A program made the translations under genes and the position numbers. A DNA stretch of 28,499 nucleotides from Clostridiales bacterium UBA7044 (lineage in GTDB: Bacteria > Bacillota > Clostridia > Oscillospirales > Oscillospiraceae). Below the pieces are notes generated by a model. It was not told the origin of the DNA. It saw only the letters and a list, made by a program, of their open reading frames with translations, and searched no databases. Of the stretch, positions 23,753 to 28,499 are shown piece by piece (position 1 is the first letter of the stretch; each line of letters opens with the position of its first letter). The DNA is taken from the NCBI GenBank assembly GCA_002493965.1, contig DLAP01000072.1:1442-29940 (forward strand), in the 5' to 3' direction.

Positions 23753-24910
23753 ATGAAGCGGGCTGTATGGGTTTTAACGCTGCTGATTTTGCTGGGAACG
23801 GTGCTGCCCCAGCAGGCTCAGGCGGTGGAACTGGCACAGGAGGCCAAAAGCGCCGTGCTGATGGATGTGGCCACCGGAACGGTGCTGTACGAACACAATT
23901 CCCACGAGGCGCTGGCCCCCGCCAGCGTGACGAAGATCATGACCATGCTGCTGATCATGGAGGCCATCGATTCCGGGAAAATCGGCTGGGATGATATGGT
24001 GACGGCATCCGAGGCCGCGGCGGCCAAGGGCGGCAGTCAGGTCTATTTAAAGGTAGGGGAAACCATGACGGTGACGGATATGCTCAAATCCATTGCCGTC
24101 AGCTCCGCCAATGACTGCGCCTGCGCCATGGCAGAGCATCTGGCAGGCTCGGAAAGCGCCTTTGTGGAGCGGATGAACGAAAAGGCCAAGGAACTGGGGA
24201 TGAACGACACCCATTTCGTCAACTGCACGGGCCTGGACGACAGCCCGGAGGCGGTAAACCACAAAACCTCCGCCTATGACATTGCCCTCATGTCCCGGGA
24301 GCTGCTGGGGGTTCACCCGGACATCAAGAAATTTACCACCATCTGGATGGACACTATCCGGAACGGGGCTTTCGGCCTGTCCAACACCAATAAGCTGATC
24401 AGGTTTTATAACGGGGCCACAGGGCTGAAGACCGGCTTTACCTCCGGGGCGGGATATTGCCTTTCCGCTTCTGCCAAGCGGGAGGATCTGGAGCTGATCG
24501 CCGTGACCATGGGCTGCAAAAGCAGCGCGGAACGGAATGCCGCCTGTAAGTCCATGCTGGACTACGGCTTTGCGAACTTCGCCCTGGTTTGCCCGGAGGT
24601 CAGCGATATGCCTGCTGTGCCGGTGAAGCTGGGGAAAGAGGCACAGGTGGCGGCAAGGCTGGGAAACAGCGCCTCTCTGCTCATCGATAAGGGGCAGAAG
24701 TCCTCTGTCACGACGGAGGTTCAGGTGGAGGAAGCGGTGACCGCCCCAGTAGCCCAGGGCCAAAGGCTGGGCACCCTGCGTGTACTGTCCGGGGAGCAGG
24801 TGCTCAGCGAGGTGCCGCTGGTAGCGGCCCAGGGAGTGGCGCGGCTTAGCTATGGAGAGCTGTTTGGAAAGGTACTGGGGAAAGCGGCTATGGCGAAGGA
24901 AACGGCCTAG
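23753..24910 (+). CDS. dacF: D-alanyl-D-alanine carboxypeptidase (DacF/PBP5-type)
   Basis: A penicillin-binding serine peptidase that trims the terminal D-Ala from peptidoglycan stem peptides outside the membrane. The 385-residue product has a signal peptide ending AQA about residue 24. It carries all three active-site motifs of the class: SVTK with Ser58, SAN at 118-120, and KTG at 226-228. The C-terminal part (about 265-385) is a beta-rich domain like PBP5 domain 2, ending in a weak amphipathic segment. ATG 23753 is preferred over 23747 because GGGAGG lies at proper distance from it. It resembles the sporulation-linked DacF group, though this subtype is a guess. Confidence 0.92.
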   Translation: MKRAVWVLTLLILLGTVLPQQAQAVELAQEAKSAVLMDVATGTVLYEHNSHEALAPASVTKIMTMLLIMEAIDSGKIGWDDMVTASEAAAAKGGSQVYLKVGETMTVTDMLKSIAVSSANDCACAMAEHLAGSESAFVERMNEKAKELGMNDTHFVNCTGLDDSPEAVNHKTSAYDIALMSRELLGVHPDIKKFTTIWMDTIRNGAFGLSNTNKLIRFYNGATGLKTGFTSGAGYCLSASAKREDLELIAVTMGCKSSAERNAACKSMLDYGFANFALVCPEVSDMPAVPVKLGKEAQVAARLGNSASLLIDKGQKSSVTTEVQVEEAVTAPVAQGQRLGTLRVLSGEQVLSEVPLVAAQGVARLSYGELFGKVLGKAAMAKETA

Positions 24911-25140
24911 CCTTCCCCTCTGGGGTAAGGGAAGCGCAGTCGCGGTAGTGAATGACAGCGTAAGTGGACTGTCAGAGCCGCGGCCGGGGCTTGCCGCAGC
25001 AAGCCGGTGGCAGCCCGAAGGGCTGACGGATGAGGCATTCCAGCGATGGAACCAATTCGAGCCTTTCACAACCTCACCCGCCCCCTACGGGGGGACCCTT
25101 ACACCGTAGTATTGCGTAGTACACCACCCCAAAGGGGAGG
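24911..25140. repeat. Intergenic array of seven stem-loops, probable interspersed repeat or structured RNA
   Basis: The 332-base gap between the carboxypeptidase and the MocR gene has no gene but unusual structure. Stems in order: CTTCCC/GGGAAG (24912-24934), TGACAG/CTGTCA (24953-24974), GGCTTGC/GCAAGCC (24988-25005), CAGCCC/GGGCTG with loop GAA (25011-25025), TTCCA/TGGAA with GNRA-type loop GCGA (25038-25051), CCCCC/GGGGG (25081-25093) and CCCC/GGGG (25127-25137). Short open frames across it are incidental. Similar stem-loop clusters with a CTCATCCG core occur as intergenic repeats in gut Clostridia (from memory, not searched here). Confidence 0.55.
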
Positions 25141-25179
25141 GCTTTGCGCCCCATTCCTTTACCGCCCCGAAAGCCTGAG

Positions 25180-25220
25180 TTTGTACATGACAACCGGGAG
25201 AAAGTGTGGTACTATACAAA
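25180..25220. promoter_or_regulatory. Promoter and operator-like repeat for the MocR gene
   Basis: ATGACA (25187-25192), 17 bases, then TACTAT (25210-25215) form a plausible promoter. It is bracketed by the inverted arms TTTGTA (25180-25185) and TACAAA (25215-25220), which suits binding by the regulator to its own promoter. Confidence 0.55.
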
Positions 25221-25242
25221 TAGATAGAAAGGCGGTGAAGCC

Positions 25243-26619
25243 ATGCTGACCTACAACCTGAAAAAATCTCCGGGCGTTCCTCTGTATGAAGCTCTGTACC
25301 GCTGCATTCGGGAGGATATCCTGTCCGGCAGCCTGGCCCCAGGGGAAAAGCTGCCCTCCAAGCGGGCATTGGCGGAAAACCTGGAGGTCAGCAAGATCAC
25401 CGTGGAGACCGCCTACAGCCAGCTCCTGGCAGAGGGCTATATCCGTTCCCGGGAAAAGGTGGGCTATTTCGTGGAGGCGGTGGAGCGCCCGGAGGCCCCC
25501 GGGCAGGACAAACGCTCCCAGCCGGTGCCGGAGGCGGAAACGCCTCTGCTGGACCTGACCACCAACGGCACGGAGCAGTTTCCCTTCTCTGTCTGGAGCC
25601 GCCTCCAGCGGGAGGTTATGCTGGACTATGGGGAAGCCCTTCTGCGTCCCCTGCCAAACCGGGGGATTCCGGAGCTGAGGAAAGCCATTGCGGAGCATCT
25701 GGCGGCCTTTCGGGGGATGCGGGTCTCCCCGGAGAACATTCTCATCGGCGCGGGCACCGACTTCCTGTATAATTTGCTGATCCAGCTTCTGGGCAGGGAG
25801 AAAACCTACGCCGTGGAGGAACCGGGCTATGGGAAGATCCGGAAGATTTATGCCGCCGGGGGCGTGGCCTGCGTCAGCGCCCCTATGGATGGTCTGGGGG
25901 TCAGGCCGGAGAGCCTGGAAAATGCGGATGTGCTCCACTTTTCCCCCTCCCACCACTTCCCCACCGGGCTGGTTACGCCGGTGAGCCGACGGATGGAGCT
26001 GCTGGAGTGGGCCAGGCAGGAAAAATGGATCATTGAGGACGATTATGACAGTGAGTTCCGCTTTGACGCCCACCCCATGCCCGCCATGCAGTCCCTGGAC
26101 CGATGGGGGCGGGTCATCTATATGAACACCTTCTCCAAAAGCCTGGCCCCCTCCATCCGGATTAGCTACATGGTGCTGCCGGAAAATCTGATGGCTCAGT
26201 TTCAGAGAAAGCTGGGCTTTTACAGCTGCACTGTGCCCAGCTTTGAGCAGTATACCCTGGCCCGGTTTTTAAGCCGGGGCTATTTTGAAAAGCACATCAA
26301 CCGAATGCGCAAGTTTTATAAAAACCGGCGCAATCGCCTGGTGTCCCTGCTGGAAAATTGCGTCTTTTCGGACCGGCTCACCATTTTGGAGCAGAACGCG
26401 GGGCTTCATTTCCTCCTGCGGGTGAAAACGGACCGGGAGGACGGAGAACTGACCCGGATGCTGAAGGGCCTGGGCATCCGGATTCACGCCTTGAGCGAAT
26501 ACTATCACGACAGTCCGGGAAGCCGTCACTGTCTGGTGGTCAACTACTCGGGGCTGAAGGAAGAGAATCTGGAGTCTGCCCTGGAGAGAATGGAAAAAAC
26601 CCTGTCGGGAGAATTGTAA
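25243..26619 (+). CDS. MocR-type PLP-dependent GntR-family regulator
   Basis: A 458-residue fusion of a GntR winged helix and a fold-type I aminotransferase domain. The winged helix (about residues 8-78) includes LAPGEKLPSKRALAENLEVS and TVETAYSQLLAEGYI. The aminotransferase part has RPLPNRGIPELRKAIAEHL, IIEDDYDSEFRF (Asp267 near the PLP pyridine nitrogen) and the Schiff-base lysine in TFSKSLAPSIRI (Lys299). Such proteins use PLP or an amino compound as effector; PdxR controls vitamin B6 synthesis, others act on GABA or taurine. No pdx gene is nearby, so the target is unclear; the downstream ADP-ribosylglycohydrolase-like gene is a candidate. AAAGGCGGTG precedes the ATG. Confidence 0.93.
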   Translation: MLTYNLKKSPGVPLYEALYRCIREDILSGSLAPGEKLPSKRALAENLEVSKITVETAYSQLLAEGYIRSREKVGYFVEAVERPEAPGQDKRSQPVPEAETPLLDLTTNGTEQFPFSVWSRLQREVMLDYGEALLRPLPNRGIPELRKAIAEHLAAFRGMRVSPENILIGAGTDFLYNLLIQLLGREKTYAVEEPGYGKIRKIYAAGGVACVSAPMDGLGVRPESLENADVLHFSPSHHFPTGLVTPVSRRMELLEWARQEKWIIEDDYDSEFRFDAHPMPAMQSLDRWGRVIYMNTFSKSLAPSIRISYMVLPENLMAQFQRKLGFYSCTVPSFEQYTLARFLSRGYFEKHINRMRKFYKNRRNRLVSLLENCVFSDRLTILEQNAGLHFLLRVKTDREDGELTRMLKGLGIRIHALSEYYHDSPGSRHCLVVNYSGLKEENLESALERMEKTLSGEL

Positions 26620-26622
26620 CCC

Positions 26623-26651
26623 TTGCCTTTTTCCCGGGAAAAAGCTATAAT
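26623..26651 (+). promoter_or_regulatory. Promoter of the ADP-ribosylglycohydrolase-like gene with a palindrome in the spacer
   Basis: TTGCCT (26623-26628), 17 bases, then the perfect -10 TATAAT (26646-26651). The 18-base palindrome CTTTTTCCCGGGAAAAAG (26627-26644) fills the spacer, a position where a bound repressor would block polymerase. It may also act as a weak terminator for the MocR gene. Confidence 0.7.
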
Positions 26652-26689
26652 AGGGGCAGACAATCCGAAGGGAAAAGGAGGGGACGAGC

Positions 26690-27790
26690 ATGGCAGTGCA
26701 GCGAACGTCCTATCGGGGGTGCCTGCTGGGTCTTGCGGTAGGGGACGCCATGGGCTACACCGTAGATAGCCGGAGCTGGCAGGAGATCCGGGAAGACTAC
26801 GGCCCCAACGGCCTGCTGGGCTACGACCTGGTCAACGGCTATGCCGACGTTACCTCCTATACCCAGATTGCCGCCTTTACCTGCAACGGTCTGCTCTTTG
26901 GTCTGACCCGGGGGCAGATGCTGGGGAAAATGGCCCCCTTCATTCAATATATCGCCCTGAGCAGCCGGGAATGGGCGGCCTCCCAGCGGGCCTGGGGACG
27001 GCCCAGTAAGTGCTACTGCTGGCTGCTGCGGAAAAGCGAGCTGTGTACACGCCGGTGCATGGACACCCGGATGCTGGACACCTTAAACCGCCAGAGACCG
27101 GGCACCCTGGAGACCCCGGTGAACAATTTTGACTCTCCCGCCGGAATTACCAGCGCCATCGGCGTGGGCCTGTTCTATAACCCCGACCGGATGGAGCAGG
27201 CGGAAGTGGATCTGCTGGGAGCAGAGGCTGTGGCCCTGACCCAGGGCAGCCCCACGGCCTTCCTCGCCGGCGCGGTTCTTGCCCATATGATCAGCCGCCT
27301 GCTGGATAACCCCAAAGCCTCCCTGAAGGCCGTGACCCTGGAAGCGGTGGAGGCCATGAAGGAGCAGTTCGGCCATCAATACAGCCAGGCCTTTGAGGTG
27401 GCCACCGCCATTCGGCATGCCATCACCTATGCGGAATCTCCGGGCTTAAACCCGGTGGACGTGATGGAACGCTTAAGCTGCAACGACGGCGCCCGGGTGC
27501 TGGCGGGGGCGGTCTACGCCTGCCTGGCGGCCCGGGAGGATTTTGACACCGCCATGATCCTGGCGGTGAACCACTCGGGAAGAAGCGCCGCCGTAGGGGC
27601 CATCGCCGGGGCCATTCTGGGCCTTCGGCTGGGAGAGGAAGCACTGCCTGACTTCTATCTGGAGTGCCTGGAACCGGCGGAAACGCTCCGGGAGCTGGCG
27701 GACGATCTGTACACCGGCTGCCCCATGGAGAAGGGCAACAAGCTGTTCGACCTGGACTGGGACTATAAGTACCTGGGCGGCGGCCACTGA
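26690..27790 (+). CDS. ADP-ribosylglycohydrolase-fold protein lacking the catalytic metal ligands
   Basis: A 366-residue protein of the DraG/ARH family, whose members remove ADP-ribose from proteins using two metal ions. The fold is clear from SYRGCLLGLAVGDAMGYTVD (residues 7-26) and the end AVNHSGRSAAVGAIAGAILG (about 292-311). However, the usual [ST]DDTQ is TSYTQ here (residues 55-59), and the usual GDSDT is GRSAA (297-301), so the metal-binding Asp residues and the paired Thr are gone. It is full length with no frameshift, so it looks like a maintained pseudoenzyme, or an enzyme with changed chemistry. AAGGAGGGG precedes the ATG. It follows the MocR gene and precedes bioY. Confidence 0.85.
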   Translation: MAVQRTSYRGCLLGLAVGDAMGYTVDSRSWQEIREDYGPNGLLGYDLVNGYADVTSYTQIAAFTCNGLLFGLTRGQMLGKMAPFIQYIALSSREWAASQRAWGRPSKCYCWLLRKSELCTRRCMDTRMLDTLNRQRPGTLETPVNNFDSPAGITSAIGVGLFYNPDRMEQAEVDLLGAEAVALTQGSPTAFLAGAVLAHMISRLLDNPKASLKAVTLEAVEAMKEQFGHQYSQAFEVATAIRHAITYAESPGLNPVDVMERLSCNDGARVLAGAVYACLAAREDFDTAMILAVNHSGRSAAVGAIAGAILGLRLGEEALPDFYLECLEPAETLRELADDLYTGCPMEKGNKLFDLDWDYKYLGGGH

Positions 27791-27899
27791 CGGAAATTCA
27801 TGCCCGAAGGGAGGGGCATCGTTCATGACCGGAACGTGCCTGAGGCAGTGCCCCACCCCAAATGGGATGAATAAAAAAGAAAAAGAAAGGAACTACATT

Positions 27900-28457
27900 A
27901 TGACAGAAATGACCCGTACTGCGGTGAACACCCACAAAATGGTTCTTGCCGCGATTTTCGCCGCAATCATGGCAGTGTGTGCCTGGATCAGCATTCCCGT
28001 GCTGGAAATCGCCTTTACCATGCAGACCTTCGCCATCTTCCTGGCCTTGGGCGTGCTGGGGGGCAAATGGGGCACGGTGAGCATTCTCATCTATATGCTG
28101 CTGGGCGCTGTGGGAATGCCCGTATTCTCCGGCTTCCGGGGCGGCCCCGGCGTGCTGTTTGGTGTGACCGGCGGCTATATCATAGGCTTTTTAGGCTCCG
28201 GCCTGGTCTACTGGCTGATTACGGCGCTGGCAAAGGAAAAGCCCTGGAGTAAGCTTCTGGGCATGGTGGCGGGACTGCTTACCTGCTATGCCTTTGGCTC
28301 CGCCTGGTTTATGGTGCTGTACATTCAGAAGGGCAATGCCATAACCCTGGGCGCTGTGCTCATGACCTGTGTGGTGCCCTACCTGATTCCCGACGGCTGC
28401 AAGATCGCCTTGGCCTGGGGGCTCAGCCAGAGGCTGAGAAAAATCACCCGGAGATGA
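27900..28457 (+). CDS. bioY: Biotin transporter component BioY
   Basis: A 185-residue substrate-binding (S) component of a biotin ECF transporter in the cytoplasmic membrane. It has about six hydrophobic segments. Family features include FTMQTFAIFLALGVLGGKWG (about residues 39-58), the AVGMPVFSGFRGGPGVLFGVTGGYIIGF region (read in parts, about residues 72-99), and the ending VVPYLIPDGCKIALA, in which PxDxxK binds biotin. The ATG at 27900 has AAAGGAAC upstream. EcfA/EcfT genes are not nearby, so it is probably a group II S component or acts alone. The 109-base leader has a small ATGCCC/GGGCAT stem but no recognisable BirA operator. Confidence 0.93.
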   Translation: MTEMTRTAVNTHKMVLAAIFAAIMAVCAWISIPVLEIAFTMQTFAIFLALGVLGGKWGTVSILIYMLLGAVGMPVFSGFRGGPGVLFGVTGGYIIGFLGSGLVYWLITALAKEKPWSKLLGMVAGLLTCYAFGSAWFMVLYIQKGNAITLGAVLMTCVVPYLIPDGCKIALAWGLSQRLRKITRR

Positions 28458-28463
28458 TTTTTA

Positions 28464-28498
28464 GTGAATAGTGAAGAGTGAATAGTGAATAGTGAATA
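28464..28498 (+). repeat. GTGAATA heptamer tandem repeat, five copies to window edge
   Basis: Five consecutive seven-base units starting six bases after the bioY stop: four exact GTGAATA and one GTGAAGA (second unit). A sixth may begin at 28499, so the array may extend beyond the window. It is related to the degenerate array between soj and spo0J. Confidence 0.85.
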
Positions 28499-28499
28499 G

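Noticed and set aside
24047..25069. Minus-strand open frame of 340 codons opposite dacF and across the stem-loop region
   Set aside because: Antisense shadow of a well-defined carboxypeptidase; composition Arg/His/Gly-rich without motifs.
24911..25242. Stem-loop region as a CRISPR array or tRNA cluster
   Set aside because: The stems differ in sequence, there are no equal spacers or identical direct repeats, and no tRNA cloverleaf with a TTCGA-type T arm and acceptor stem can be formed.
27791..27899. Possible biotin-responsive leader or BirA operator before bioY
   Set aside because: Only a six-base stem is visible; the TTGTAAAC-type BirA operator halves are absent and no known riboswitch pattern is seen.

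Overview
The window looks like a chromosomal segment of a GC-rich gut-type Firmicute, most likely class Clostridia, order Oscillospirales. This is inferred from Bacillus-type parS sites beside soj/spo0J, strong AGGAGG-type ribosome binding sites, consensus sigma-A promoters, Ser/Thr/Glu-rich lipoproteins, a DUF3048 (YerB-like) lipoprotein, a MocR-type regulator and heptameric GTGAATA repeats. No rRNA, tRNA, CRISPR array or insertion sequence was recognised.

Left part (1-3500): a leftward chromosome-segregation cluster. In transcription order it is a zinc-ribbon membrane protein, two parS sites, soj (parA), spo0J (parB), a small PspC protein and serS, which runs off the window edge. Rightward, a paired SPFH/prohibitin module (HflK- and HflC-like, 3552-5425) ends in a bidirectional terminator. 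It faces a leftward ribokinase.

Remnant zone (6466-7785): four broken genes are packed together. They are the 3' end of a leftward gene whose product carried a concanavalin-like domain (probably an ADP-ribosylglycohydrolase once co-transcribed with the ribokinase), the 3' end of a rightward citrate lyase alpha gene (citF), and a frameshifted piece of a formylglycine-generating-enzyme-like gene joined to the 3' end of a glycosidase-like gene.

Centre (7868-13884): leftward genes for a sugar-phosphate nucleotidyltransferase, a GluQ-type tRNA-modifying synthetase, a small acidic membrane protein, a UMF1-type MFS transporter and a zinc-dependent phospholipase C-like protein, then a rightward AlaX-type alanyl-tRNA editing protein.

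Accessory island (13949-15222): more AT-rich than its flanks. It holds a divergent pair: a lipoprotein with three Ltp repeats of 50 residues each, driven by a perfect consensus promoter, and an XRE-family repressor, with an inverted-repeat operator between them. Ltp lipoproteins are known from temperate phages, where they block superinfecting DNA entry, so this is the best defence-like candidate in the window.

Right part (15359-28499): secA, pgeF, an orphan peptide-type substrate-binding lipoprotein, a DUF3048 lipoprotein and a four-helix membrane protein form a rightward series. A convergent MATE transporter follows, then a D,D-carboxypeptidase, a 330-base intergenic stretch of seven consecutive stem-loops, a MocR-type PLP regulator, an ADP-ribosylglycohydrolase-fold protein that lacks the family's metal-binding aspartates (predicted pseudoenzyme), and the biotin transporter component BioY. 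The window ends in a run of GTGAATA heptamers; a degenerate relative of that repeat lies between soj and spo0J.
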